Position numbers and translations under genes: made by a program
In this document: in pieces, positions 37,567-46,245 of the stretch
How the letters are laid out: each line of letters starts with the position of its first letter
How positions within the stretch are numbered: position 1 is the first letter of the stretch
NCBI RefSeq assembly: GCF_013314535.1
Contig: NZ_JABUAE010000015.1
Coordinates: forward strand, 47,720-111,719
Direction: 5' to 3'
From: Bacillus sp. Xin1
GTDB taxonomy: Bacteria > Bacillota > Bacilli > Bacillales > Bacillaceae_G
Length of the DNA: 64,000 nt
The notes under the pieces: generated by a model
Database searches by the model: none
The model's input: the letters and a program-made list of their open reading frames with translations, nothing else
Told to the model about the DNA's origin: nothing

Positions 37567-38670
37567 TTAAAACATTTTTTTCATTCTATTTCGCATTGCT
37601 AATACAATGCCACCTAAAATCGATAACATTCCTAGAGCAGTTGTATTAGATTCTGTTCCCCCGGCGTTAGGAAGCTCCCTCTTATCATTTTCCACTTTAA
37701 GAGGCGCATTCGTTTGTTTCTTCGTTTCTAATTCTGTTACTTTATTTTCTACAGTTTGCTTTGATTGTTTTAATTCAGCTATCTCTGCTTCTACATCTTG
37801 TTTTGTACGTGTTAATGCCGCTATTTTCTCTTCTATATTTCGTGTCGTTTCACTTAATTCTGCTAACTTCTCTTCTGGTACAGTTTGATTCGACTGTTTT
37901 AATTCCGCTAATTTATTTTCTAGCGTTTGCTTCATTTGTTTTAACTCTAATACTGATTCTTCTATTTTTTGCTTCGCACGGATTAATTCCGTTACTTTAT
38001 TTTCTAGCGTTTGTTGCACCTGTTTTAAACCCGATACCCCTTCTGCTACATGTTGCTTTGCTTCCGCTACTTTCTCTTCAGCATCTTTCCTAATCTGCTT
38101 TAATTCTGCTATTTTCTCTTCTACATTTTGTTTCTTCTGTTTTAATTCCGTTAATTTCGCTTCCGCATTTTGTTTTATTTGTTGTAATTCTGATAGCTTC
38201 TCTTCTCTATGTTGTTTCACTTCCGTTACTTTTGCTTCTACATCTTGTTTCTTCTGCTTTAATTCTGATTCTACCTCTTCTTTATGTTGCTTTACTTCTG
38301 TTACTTTCTCTTCTACATTTTGTTTCTTCTGTTTTAATTCTGCCGCTCTCTCTTCTGCGTGCTGCTTCGCTTCAGATAATCTCGCTTCTGCATCTTGCTT
38401 CGCCTGTTTTAATTCTGCTGCTCTCTCTTCTGCGTGTTGCTTCGCTTCAGATAATCTCGCTTCTGCATCTTGCTTCGCCCGTTTTAATTCTGCTGCTCTC
38501 TCTTCCGCATGTTGTTTCGCTTGCTTCAGTTCAGATAATCTCTCTTCCGCATGTTGCCCAATAGAATCGTGTGTTGGAGCGGCATCATTCACTTCCGCAT
38601 AACTCGTGTCAGCTCCTGCTATCATTGCTAAAGCTAGTGTAGAGATTGCGACTGTTTTTTTCGTACTCAT
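37567..38670 (-). CDS. Sortase-anchored coiled-coil repeat protein with LPNAG motif
   Basis: 367 residues from the ATG at 38670 (AAAGGAGACAAAATA upstream; an ATG at 38703 lacks a site). The signal peptide is cleaved near ADTSYA. About 290 residues then form 21 imperfect units: 14-residue units such as KQHAEERAAELKQA alternate with 11-residue units such as KQDAEARLSEA in the N-terminal half, then 14-residue units prevail. The C-terminus has LPNAG at about 333-337, a hydrophobic helix and a basic tail (RNRMKKMF). LPNAG deviates from LPXTG at the threonine. Probably a rod-like surface protein attached to peptidoglycan. DNA repeats at 38,330-38,540 are nearly identical, so copy number may vary. 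Confidence 0.85.
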   Translation of the reverse strand: MSTKKTVAISTLALAMIAGADTSYAEVNDAAPTHDSIGQHAEERLSELKQAKQHAEERAAELKRAKQDAEARLSEAKQHAEERAAELKQAKQDAEARLSEAKQHAEERAAELKQKKQNVEEKVTEVKQHKEEVESELKQKKQDVEAKVTEVKQHREEKLSELQQIKQNAEAKLTELKQKKQNVEEKIAELKQIRKDAEEKVAEAKQHVAEGVSGLKQVQQTLENKVTELIRAKQKIEESVLELKQMKQTLENKLAELKQSNQTVPEEKLAELSETTRNIEEKIAALTRTKQDVEAEIAELKQSKQTVENKVTELETKKQTNAPLKVENDKRELPNAGGTESNTTALGMLSILGGIVLAMRNRMKKMF

Positions 38671-38771
38671 TATTTTGTCTCCTTTTCTTTTATGAGTATT
38701 CAACTATTATGTATACATCTAAAAACATATTTTTTTATCCTATTAATATAATAATAGTATAACAAATGTTT

Positions 38772-38792
38772 ATAAAGTGAAACTTTAACCAA
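38772..38792 (+). repeat. bcr1 left-end fragment
   Basis: ATAAAGTGAAACTTTAACC is the first 19 bp of bcr1 with one change; the rest is absent. Confidence 0.55.
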
Positions 38793-38957
38793 GCAAATTT
38801 TTATCAAAAAAACGAGTGAGTTTTCTCCTCCTTCTTCATTAATTCTATTTATAAAAATTCACCCCTCTTTATTGACAGAAAATTCAAACCGGATATATAA
38901 TTTTGGTATTACCACTGCCTTTAACTTGTATTATCATAAAATAAAGGGGACGATGAT

Positions 38958-39641
38958 TTGAAAGAAAAGGAACGCTCCTCAGATAAAATTGAGAATGAAT
39001 TAATTAAATCCATATTGGCTGGTGTTTATTCTATAGGAAGTACTTTACCGCCGGAAAGAGAGCTTGCAAAAGAATTTGGTGTTGGTCGTCCAACTATTCG
39101 GGAGGTACTTCAACGTTTAGGAAGGGGTGGATGGATAACAGGGAGAAAAGGAATGCCTGCGATTATTAATGATTATTGGAGCAATGGGAATCTAACGACA
39201 CTTGTTAATATTGTTGAGAATCATCATACCATTACAGATGAATTTATCATGTACTTATTAGAATTAAGAAGTTCGTTGACTCCGACTTATATTCGTGATG
39301 CTGTTACGTTTAATCAACCTAAAGTGGTTGCTCTCCTTGCCAATCTAGAGCAGCTTGAAGATAGTGCAGAAAGCTATGCAGCATTTGATTGGGATTTGCA
39401 AAAAAGGTGTGCTGGCCTTGCTATCAATCCGATCTTTCTACTCATTTTAAATAGCTTCGATTCCATTTATGTAGATATGGCAAAAAGATATTTTTCTGTA
39501 AAAGATCATCGTGCGTTGTCCCTGAACTATTACCACGACTTATTAAAAGCTGCATTAAAGGGCGATGCAATGGAAGCGGAAAAATTGTCTAAGACAACAC
39601 TGGCGAAAAGCTTGGCTCTCTGGAAAGATAGAAAAAAATAA
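38958..39641 (+). CDS. GntR/FadR-family transcriptional regulator
   Basis: 227 residues from TTG 38958 (AAAGGGGACGATGAT upstream). Winged helix-turn-helix at about 10-75: YSIGSTLPPERELAKEFGVG, RPTIREVLQRLGRGGW. The C-terminal all-helical domain (about 85-225) resembles FadR: ITDEFIMYLLELRSSLTPTY, FDWDLQKRCAGLAINPIF, YYHDLLKAALKGDAMEAEKL. E. coli FadR binds long-chain acyl-CoA. The gene is followed 21 bp later by a fatty acid hydroxylase-like gene, so acyl-responsive control of lipid modification is a reasonable inference. FadR-type C-domains are uncommon in bacilli, which use a TetR-type FadR, so transfer is possible. Confidence 0.85.
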   Translation: MKEKERSSDKIENELIKSILAGVYSIGSTLPPERELAKEFGVGRPTIREVLQRLGRGGWITGRKGMPAIINDYWSNGNLTTLVNIVENHHTITDEFIMYLLELRSSLTPTYIRDAVTFNQPKVVALLANLEQLEDSAESYAAFDWDLQKRCAGLAINPIFLLILNSFDSIYVDMAKRYFSVKDHRALSLNYYHDLLKAALKGDAMEAEKLSKTTLAKSLALWKDRKK

Positions 39642-39662
39642 AGAAAGCTGGAGGCGTTATAA

Positions 39663-40295
39663 ATGAGAGTGAAATATTTAAAAGAATATTTTTTCTACCC
39701 TGATATATTAATCATGAGCTGCCTATTCCTCATTAGCTTTGGATTTATGATTCCACATCTAACCTCTATCGGAATTTGGGGCACTTTTATTCTGGGAATG
39801 ATTATGTATTCCTTAGCTGAGTATGTTACACACAGGTTTCTTTTTCATCTGAAACCACCAAAGAATGTATTTTTGTTAAAAATGCTTAAACGATTACATT
39901 ATGACCACCATACAAATCCGAATGAATTACATTTATTATTTTTACCCTTATGGTATAGTGTGCCAAACATTGCAATTGTAGCAGCCATTTTTTATTTTCT
40001 TTCATCTAGCTTTGTAATTACAAACGCATTTATTGCAGGTATCATGCTCTTTTTATTATTTTATGAGTGGAAGCATTATATCGCTCATCGCCCCCTTCAG
40101 CCAATATCTCCATGGGGGCGTTGGATGAAAAAGGTTCATTTATGGCATCATTTCAAAAATGAAAATTACTGGTATGGTGTTACGAACCCAGCCTATGATT
40201 TTCTCATGGGTACCTTTAAAAACCAAAAGGATGTTGACCAAAGTAAAACTGCTAAAAATCTAGAAAAACGTGGCGACCAGAAAATAGAATTATAA
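39663..40295 (+). CDS. Fatty acid hydroxylase / sterol desaturase superfamily membrane enzyme
   Basis: 210 residues, ATG at 39663 with AAGCTGGAGGCGTTATAA upstream. Four membrane helices carry the superfamily's histidine clusters: HRFLFH (about 60), LHYDHH (80s), HYIAHRP (about 140) and HLWHHFKNENYWYGVT (about 158-173). These bind a di-iron centre that uses O2 to hydroxylate or desaturate an acyl chain or carotenoid-like lipid. Cotranscribed with the FadR-like regulator, and the pair ends in a strong terminator. Confidence 0.88.
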   Translation: MRVKYLKEYFFYPDILIMSCLFLISFGFMIPHLTSIGIWGTFILGMIMYSLAEYVTHRFLFHLKPPKNVFLLKMLKRLHYDHHTNPNELHLLFLPLWYSVPNIAIVAAIFYFLSSSFVITNAFIAGIMLFLLFYEWKHYIAHRPLQPISPWGRWMKKVHLWHHFKNENYWYGVTNPAYDFLMGTFKNQKDVDQSKTAKNLEKRGDQKIEL

Positions 40296-40301
40296 AACAA
40301 A

Positions 40302-40360
40302 AGGATTCGTCACTCGTTCTTTTCCGTATGCCGAAGGATAGTGACGAACCTTTTTGTTGT
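40302..40360 (+). terminator. Terminator of the fadR-like / hydroxylase operon
   Basis: AAGGATTCGTCACT / AGTGACGAACCTT long stem with a 25-base loop, followed by TTTTTGTTG. Confidence 0.75.
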
Positions 40361-40449
40361 AAAAACTCTTTTATAATCAAACTTTTTCAGTGATTTATTT
40401 TTAAAATAATGTATCCCTCAAAATCAAAAGTTACATTGAAGAAGACAGC

Positions 40450-40623
40450 TTATTTCACATCTTGGACAACATTTGTCGTCTTTACTTGAAAGTTTCCTTG
40501 ATACGTTGCAACTTCTGTCATGCATCCATTAATGGAATGAATGAACGAGCTGAGATTACTTACATTGGATAAGACTTCAGACAGCATATGGTTACACTCT
40601 TCTTGTACACATTCACTCTTGAA
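40450..40623 (-). pseudogene. 3' remnant resembling a small type VII secretion effector
   Basis: The minus strand encodes FKSECVQEECNHMLSEVLSN, VSNLSSFIHSINGCMTEVAT, YQGNFQVKTTNVVQDVK and then a stop; a TAA stands just upstream of the frame and there is no credible start. The helical, Asn/Ser/Val-rich pattern resembles C-terminal halves of small WXG100-like T7SS substrates (TIGR04197-type). It is probably a truncated gene. The resemblance is weak and from memory. Confidence 0.35.
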
Positions 40624-40647
40624 CCATTATTCCGCTATCTCCCCCTA

Positions 40648-41709
40648 CTACTTTAACTTCAACACTGCGCTAACCGGGTTATGATCACTGTTTTCAAACT
40701 TCAAATCATGCCCTTGTACGCTCGCAATCTCCACATTTGGAGACACTAAAAATCCATCGATAATCGTAACAAAGTTCTCATCTTCGACATAGCTCTTCAC
40801 ATTATCACGAACTGTCCAAACAGTATCATCAACAGCCCACTGGAACCCACCATCAGTGAAATCTTCTGGAAGCTGTACTAACCACTCTGGCCATTCTTCT
40901 TTAAACTTCGGATCTTTTAACTGCACATCAGATAATAGCTGATTCCAGTCTCCGCCAAGTACAATATAATCGCCATTTTTGTAATGCTTATTCATATACT
41001 CTTTCAAAAACTCAACTTGTTGCTTTCTAATGTTTCCGCCCTTATCATATGCAGATAAATGAACGTTCACCATTCGTAAATATTTCCCGTTATCAACTGG
41101 AACCTTATGCTCAACAATCGCTCGATCTAATTCGAATAATTGACGAAGCCACATTTCTCTTCCAGGAAGCTGATATCTCGTCACTTCTTCTACTTTATAT
41201 TTCGAGAACGAACCAAGTCCACTGTTCGTATATCCGTGCGGCTTCTTAATTGGCACCGGCACCCACTGCGCATTAAAGTTATAACCAAACGTAGACGCAA
41301 GGCCTTTCAGTCCATCTTGAAACGCCTTATACTGATTCACATCAAATGAACGAAGCGACTTCTCATCCATCTCTTGCACTAAAATAAAATCAGAATCTTC
41401 CTTTTGTAAGAAAGACAGCATATTGCTGATATTCTCTTCTGTTTGCTCTTTACTACTAGAGCGTGAACCCGTCCCTCCGTCTAAGAAGAAATCTTGATCT
41501 TTATCTAAACCGCCGTAGCCAATATTAAACGTTGTCGCCTTAAACTCTTCCCCAACTTTAAGAACGCGCTCGTTATTATTTGCCACCTTCAACTGCTCAA
41601 CATCCTTATGCTTCACATCCGTAATTACCACATACGTAATAAATGCCGCGAAAGCACCCACTATCGAGCCTGTCCCCCATAATAAACCTTTCAATGCCTT
41701 CTTCTTCAA
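40648..41709 (-). CDS. Endonuclease/exonuclease/phosphatase (DNase I-fold) family protein, membrane-anchored
   Basis: 353 residues, TTG start at 41709 with GTCAGGAAC upstream. N-terminal signal anchor (LLWGTGSIVGAFAAFITYVV, about 9-28) places the catalytic domain outside the membrane. DNase I-fold motifs: TFNIGYGGL (about 60), ILVQEMDEKSLRSF, VNVHLSAYDKGG, LGGDWNQLL and the final NSDHNPVSAVL. The family includes nucleases, sphingomyelinases and phosphoinositide phosphatases. Substrate cannot be decided. Monocistronic. Confidence 0.88.
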   Translation of the reverse strand: MKKKALKGLLWGTGSIVGAFAAFITYVVITDVKHKDVEQLKVANNNERVLKVGEEFKATTFNIGYGGLDKDQDFFLDGGTGSRSSSKEQTEENISNMLSFLQKEDSDFILVQEMDEKSLRSFDVNQYKAFQDGLKGLASTFGYNFNAQWVPVPIKKPHGYTNSGLGSFSKYKVEEVTRYQLPGREMWLRQLFELDRAIVEHKVPVDNGKYLRMVNVHLSAYDKGGNIRKQQVEFLKEYMNKHYKNGDYIVLGGDWNQLLSDVQLKDPKFKEEWPEWLVQLPEDFTDGGFQWAVDDTVWTVRDNVKSYVEDENFVTIIDGFLVSPNVEIASVQGHDLKFENSDHNPVSAVLKLK

Positions 41710-41933
41710 GTTCCTGACTCCCTTATTCTCTTTTTATAGTTTGCATACGTGGACATTTTAACATGTTCTAGATGTAAACATAAAGTAACTTTCCATTTCA
41801 TCATCCAAGTAAAAAACAATAGAATTTAGCCCCACCCTCGCATCATAGCAGGGATTTTTTTCATGATGTAGAAAAGGATTACATGCTATACAAGTCGTAT
41901 AGTGAATCAAATGATGTAAGGGTGGGAGTTACG

Positions 41934-42965
41934 GTGTTAAAAAAACCAAAAAGATTACAACCAGGGGATCGCGTCGCAACAATTAGTCCTTCATGGGGAG
42001 GCGCAGGTGATCCAGAACTCAGGTGGCGTTATGAACAAGGGGTAAAAAGATTAGAAGAAGTGTTTGGCCTTGAGGTTGTACCTATGCCAAATAGTTTGAA
42101 AGGTTCGGCATATACTTACGAAAATCCACAGGCTCGTGCACAAGATTTAATGGCGGCATTTCAAGATGAAAGTATAAAAGGCATCATTGCAAATATTGGC
42201 GGATCCGATAGCATTCGCCTGCTTCCTTATATTGATTTTGACATTATCCGTGAAAACCCAAAGATTTTTATGGGCTATTCAGATGTGACTATTCCACATT
42301 TATTTTGTCATAAAGCGGGCATTTCTTCTTTTTACGGCCCAGCTATTTTAACCGATTTTGCTGAAAACGTTGAGATGGATCCATATACAATTGAAATGGT
42401 GAATCGAACTCTCTTTTCAAATGAACCGATTGGCGAAATCGAGCCGGCTACAGAATGGACGAGTGAACGTTTAGAATGGATTGAATCAAACAAAAGTAAA
42501 CGACGGACAATGCAGAAAAATACTAGTTATGAACTTCTGCAAGGATCCGGTATTACACAAGGGCGTTTAATCGGCGGTTGTATCGAAGTACTTGAGTTTG
42601 CAAAAGGAACAGAACTTTGGCCTGAGAAAAAATATTGGGATAATAGCATCCTGTTCTTTGAAACATCTGAAGACAAACCAGACCCAAATTACGTAACATA
42701 TTGGTTACGTAATTATGCAGCGCAAGGCATTTTACAAAACATAAACGGAATCATTTTCGGCAAACCGAAAGACGAGCAGTATTATGAAGAATATAAACAG
42801 GAAATTGCAGCAGTTATGAAAGAATATGGTTTAGAAAAATTACCGATTCTCTATAACTTAAATTTCGGTCATACGGAACCTAAGTTTATTTTACCGTATG
42901 GCGCACTAGCAGAAATTGATTGTGAGAAAAAGACATTTTCGATTTTGGAAAGTGGTGTACAATAA
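41934..42965 (+). CDS. S66-family peptidase (LD-carboxypeptidase / MccF-like)
   Basis: 343 residues from GTG 41934 with GGGTGGGAG upstream; the frame remains open to an ATG at 41883 with no site. Motifs: GDRVATISPSWGG near the start, nucleophile serine in FMGYSDVTIPH (about 110), catalytic Glu in LIGGCIEVLEF and His in FGHTEPKFILP near the end. S66 enzymes cleave L,D bonds of muropeptides or hydrolyse microcin C-like adenylates (MccF). The GDPELRWRYEQGVKRLE region is MccF-like, so a detoxifying role is possible. A strong terminator follows. Confidence 0.9.
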   Translation: MLKKPKRLQPGDRVATISPSWGGAGDPELRWRYEQGVKRLEEVFGLEVVPMPNSLKGSAYTYENPQARAQDLMAAFQDESIKGIIANIGGSDSIRLLPYIDFDIIRENPKIFMGYSDVTIPHLFCHKAGISSFYGPAILTDFAENVEMDPYTIEMVNRTLFSNEPIGEIEPATEWTSERLEWIESNKSKRRTMQKNTSYELLQGSGITQGRLIGGCIEVLEFAKGTELWPEKKYWDNSILFFETSEDKPDPNYVTYWLRNYAAQGILQNINGIIFGKPKDEQYYEEYKQEIAAVMKEYGLEKLPILYNLNFGHTEPKFILPYGALAEIDCEKKTFSILESGVQ

Positions 42966-42976
42966 ACCCTCTCTTA

Positions 42977-43024
42977 CAACGAAAAAGGCTCCCTAACATT
43001 TATTTGTTAAGGAACCTTTTTATT
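42977..43024 (+). terminator. Terminator of the S66 peptidase gene
   Basis: AAAGG-CTCCCTAACA / TGTTAAGGAA-CCTTT hairpin followed by TTATTATT. Confidence 0.75.
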
Positions 43025-43193
43025 ATTCTTGCTTACTCTTCGCCTTCATTTGTTCCTCATACACAAACTTAGCAGTCATAAAATCATTCGGAAAATCACT
43101 TAATGCTTTTTTCATCACATTTAATTCCTCTTGTGACTTAATTTCAACACCATTTAAGAAATCAAATGCTTTCGATTGTTCATCCTCTCCTAG
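43023..43193 (-). pseudogene. 3' remnant of an unidentified gene, cut by the acyltransferase gene
   Basis: The minus strand encodes LGEDEQSKAFDFLNGVEIKS, QEELNVMKKALSDFPNDFMT, AKFVYEEQMKAKSKQE and stops at 43,023. The frame is closed by a TAA just upstream of 43,193 and there is no start or ribosome site. Its first codons overlap the end of the acyltransferase gene. It looks like the last ~56 codons of a charged helical protein whose 5' part was replaced when the acyltransferase/polysaccharide block arrived. Family unknown. Confidence 0.5.
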
Positions 43194-44307
43194 TTAAATA
43201 CCGCCCAAGTTTTATGCAAGGTTTTTCAATAAATAAATACCCCAATAAAGCCAGTAAAAAAGAAAGAAAAAAAGAAAGAAAGACTATTAATACGGTAGGT
43301 AGTGTATCATAAAATAAATACATAACTGAGAATAAAGAAACAAGATGATATAAATACAGACTATAAGAAATCTTTCCAAGAAAAATAAATACTTTTCTTC
43401 TTAATAACGCACTAAATGTCCATGAAGCGACACTCATAATCATTATTATACAAACCCCAAATGAGACAACGTAGTCTCTTAATATATAATTGTTCAAAAA
43501 ATCTACCTCGCCAATCATTCCTTCGTACATAAAACAAATAATTGCAATCAGCAACAATGCAATTATTACCGCTTTTTTCATATTTAAAGCATACTGAAAA
43601 ATAAAAGAACGATACTTAGCTAATAGAGCTCCCATAAAAAAAAGAGTGATGTAGTGAAAACTTAAAAAACTACTAGTTATGCTTTCGCTAGAATCAAAGA
43701 AATATATTCCCATCGTCGAAGAAAAACTTAAAACAATAAACCACAATAAGGAATATTTGAGCTTTTTTCGAATAAAAAAGAAAGTCAGAAATGGAAATAC
43801 AATCGAAATTCTCATTTCATGGACAAGAGACCATATAACATTATTATATGCGTCCGTGTTATATTCACCGATAAAAGCAAGATGTTGTAAGAATAAAACT
43901 AGTGTATCTTCAGTCGTCCATGATTTACTAAACCAATCGCTAATAAATGGCATATCATTACGACTAAAAAGCATTTTAGCAATAATAGAAATGCTAATTG
44001 CCACTAGATATGGTATATAAATTCGACAAATCCGTTTTATTATGTATACACCATAATGAAATTTCTCATTATGAATGGATAAATATAAAACAAAACCACT
44101 CAATACAAAAAAGAGAATGACAGATTCGTTGCCACTACTAAAGACAAGACGTAAAGGAGTTTCTTTAAATAAATAAACGATGAAGGGGCTGTTTAACTTA
44201 TACCGATAATTTTCATACGCAGGCAATAACATCATATGATGCCCAATTATTACAAGAAGTGCTGCTAATCCTCTGAGAGAGTCAAACTCCTCATATCTTT
44301 TCATCAT
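43180..44307 (-). CDS. Acyltransferase family 3 membrane protein
   Basis: 375 residues from the ATG at 44307 (AGTAGGAGTAGT upstream; the next codon is also ATG). About ten membrane helices with the family's N-terminal motif FDSLRGLAALLVIIGHHMML (His of the H(x)3-type active site), then FFVLSGFVLYLS and RICRIYIPYLVAISIS, and SLYLYHLV near the C-terminus. These enzymes O-acetylate or succinylate polysaccharides, peptidoglycan or lipids. The position beside an exopolysaccharide operon suggests polymer modification. The 3' end overlaps a gene remnant. Confidence 0.88.
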   Translation of the reverse strand: MMKRYEEFDSLRGLAALLVIIGHHMMLLPAYENYRYKLNSPFIVYLFKETPLRLVFSSGNESVILFFVLSGFVLYLSIHNEKFHYGVYIIKRICRIYIPYLVAISISIIAKMLFSRNDMPFISDWFSKSWTTEDTLVLFLQHLAFIGEYNTDAYNNVIWSLVHEMRISIVFPFLTFFFIRKKLKYSLLWFIVLSFSSTMGIYFFDSSESITSSFLSFHYITLFFMGALLAKYRSFIFQYALNMKKAVIIALLLIAIICFMYEGMIGEVDFLNNYILRDYVVSFGVCIIMIMSVASWTFSALLRRKVFIFLGKISYSLYLYHLVSLFSVMYLFYDTLPTVLIVFLSFFLSFLLALLGYLFIEKPCIKLGRYLTRRG

Positions 44308-44484
44308 ACTACTCCTACTAAAAAGATTTTTATTAAAATAGAGGGTACCTTCCATTCCCCTATTATGTTCATATAGTTAGCAAAATCATAAAGAAATAGA
44401 TTATATATTTTTTAACACATGGAAAAAATTCGAAGCGAAAGTATTATTACTTATAAATGAAGACGTAAATTAAGTTGGTGTATC

Positions 44485-45714
44485 CTATACCACTGTATGT
44501 CTTTCACGGTATTGCCTAGGAGTCATATTACATATTTTTTTGAAAACTCTTGTAAAATAACTTTGATCATAAAAGTTAAGCCAAGCACAAATATCTGATA
44601 ATGGATATGTAGTTAATGCTAATAGTTTTTTTGCTTCTTCTACTCGTTCCCTTTGAATATATTCACTAAAAGGGATTCCCACTTCTTGTTTAAACAATTT
44701 AGATAAATAAGTAGGATTCATATCAAGCAGCGTAGCGAGATTATTGAGAGATATTTCATGGTAAATGTTTTTGCTAATATGATTTAAACATGCAGTAATT
44801 GTATGCGAATATTTTTGAATACTATATTCTTTCACACGATCAGCAAAAGCACATAAAGCATCCTCAATTAATCTATTGACTGAATACATATTATCTAGTT
44901 GTTCAATCTTCTCCATATAGAGAGAACTAAGCGAAAAAGCAATGTCTGATGGGAGATTCCCCTCTATCGCATAACGAGTAGCTAGAGTAATGGCCATAAT
45001 GCCATTATTTTTTTGATTTCTTAGTGGATTTGTTTTTGATGAAATTGCAGCATCTTCCTGCGGAAATGCATATGCATATTTTATTAATTTTTCTTTGTTC
45101 CCTTCTTTAATACATGTGAAAAATTTCCGTTCTAATGCTATATCGTAATGATTAGGACTATTTTGACGACGGGCTGAAATATATAAATCTGGATTCGCAA
45201 TTTCATAGGACGTTTTCTCCAATAATTTATTTTCTACCCAAACAGCACCGACATCTAACTTTTCTTTAAAAATCATGTAATGCAATAAAATTCCTATATT
45301 AATTAAAGTTATTTTTTTTATTACAGGTATGGAATGGTAGTAGTCAATTCCGTCTTGTATGCTAGCCTTTGTTCCAAATTCATTCATAAGTCTAATGGCC
45401 ATATCTTCTGATACCTTGGGATATGTAGAAGGTCCAATCACAAAGGTTCCTTTTATATATTCATGATCTACTACGTGAGTGAAAACGAAATTTTCTAGAT
45501 AACTGTTTCCTCTCATAATCGGAAAATTATAGGGGTCATTTTCTTGAAAAAGTTCACTAAATTGTTCCTCCTTAGAAGAATAAAATGGACTGCAAATATC
45601 ATTAGAAGTAGATTTATATACGATTTTTTCATCTGTCGATACAAATTGAATAGATACGTGAAATGTTTGATATAAAATATCACACAAATATTGTATATCC
45701 ATAGAATGATTCAT
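44485..45714 (-). CDS. AraC-family transcriptional regulator with N-terminal sensor domain
   Basis: 409 residues. The C-terminal AraC helix-turn-helix pair occupies about 310-405 (ISLNNLATLLDMNPTYLSKL, FKQEVGIPFSEYIQRERVEE, ICAWLNFYDQSYFTRVFKK). The N-terminal 150 residues look like a PAS/PocR-like or catabolite sensor module (VSIQFVSTDEKIVYKSTSND), with helical linker. GGAGAATAT before the ATG at 45714. It is divergent from the exopolysaccharide operon with about 530 bp between, so it is the most likely local regulator of that operon. Confidence 0.88.
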   Translation of the reverse strand: MNHSMDIQYLCDILYQTFHVSIQFVSTDEKIVYKSTSNDICSPFYSSKEEQFSELFQENDPYNFPIMRGNSYLENFVFTHVVDHEYIKGTFVIGPSTYPKVSEDMAIRLMNEFGTKASIQDGIDYYHSIPVIKKITLINIGILLHYMIFKEKLDVGAVWVENKLLEKTSYEIANPDLYISARRQNSPNHYDIALERKFFTCIKEGNKEKLIKYAYAFPQEDAAISSKTNPLRNQKNNGIMAITLATRYAIEGNLPSDIAFSLSSLYMEKIEQLDNMYSVNRLIEDALCAFADRVKEYSIQKYSHTITACLNHISKNIYHEISLNNLATLLDMNPTYLSKLFKQEVGIPFSEYIQRERVEEAKKLLALTTYPLSDICAWLNFYDQSYFTRVFKKICNMTPRQYRERHTVV

Positions 45715-46055
45715 TATATTCTCCTTTTAACTAGATAAGATAATAAAACTTCATATAAAAAACCAAACATTTATGTACTACATTTATGGATTGATAAATA
45801 CATTGTGAAGAGTGAAAACCCACTAAAAAATTCTATTAATTTCAAAAAAATACAATTTATACAAAAATCTTACTATAAACATTCAGAAAAAACAATTATT
45901 ATTTGGATTTATAAGATGCAAGATCATATTGACAAACTTCTTTATTTAAGTATCCATTTGATTGACTTATTTGTTATGCACACCTTTCGTATAGTCATAG
46001 AAATTTCAAAAAACACACTTACATATACCTCTTGTCACTCTTAGCTTGATTACGA

Positions 46056-46097
46056 TGTTGCTATGCCCTGCATAGCAACAATTCGAGAAGACGAATT
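46056..46097 (+). promoter_or_regulatory. Twin hairpins in the exopolysaccharide operon leader
   Basis: A perfect ten-base inverted repeat TGTTGCTATG / CATAGCAACA (46,056-46,080, CCCTG loop) is directly followed by AATTCG / CGAATT with an AGAAGA loop (46,080-46,097). They lie about 150-190 bp before the first gene. They could be a dimeric-regulator operator or an RNA leader element. There is no T-run, so a simple terminator is unlikely. The remaining AT-rich DNA between 45,715 and 46,245 shows no gene. Confidence 0.5.
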
Positions 46098-46245
46098 CCG
46101 TTCCATTTTTGTTCGGATGCTAGGCTTATAATTTTTTCACCCTAATATAAATGTGATAAGGACCTTTTCAAAACCAAAGGTGATCATTTCCATTTGGAAA
46201 GTCACGCCAAAACTCTACTATTAAATTGAAAAAGTGGTGAACGAG

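Noticed and set aside
37761-38564. Long Leu/Ser-rich plus-strand frames opposite the repeat protein
   Set aside because: They are shadows of the repetitive KQ/AE codons of the sortase substrate on the other strand.
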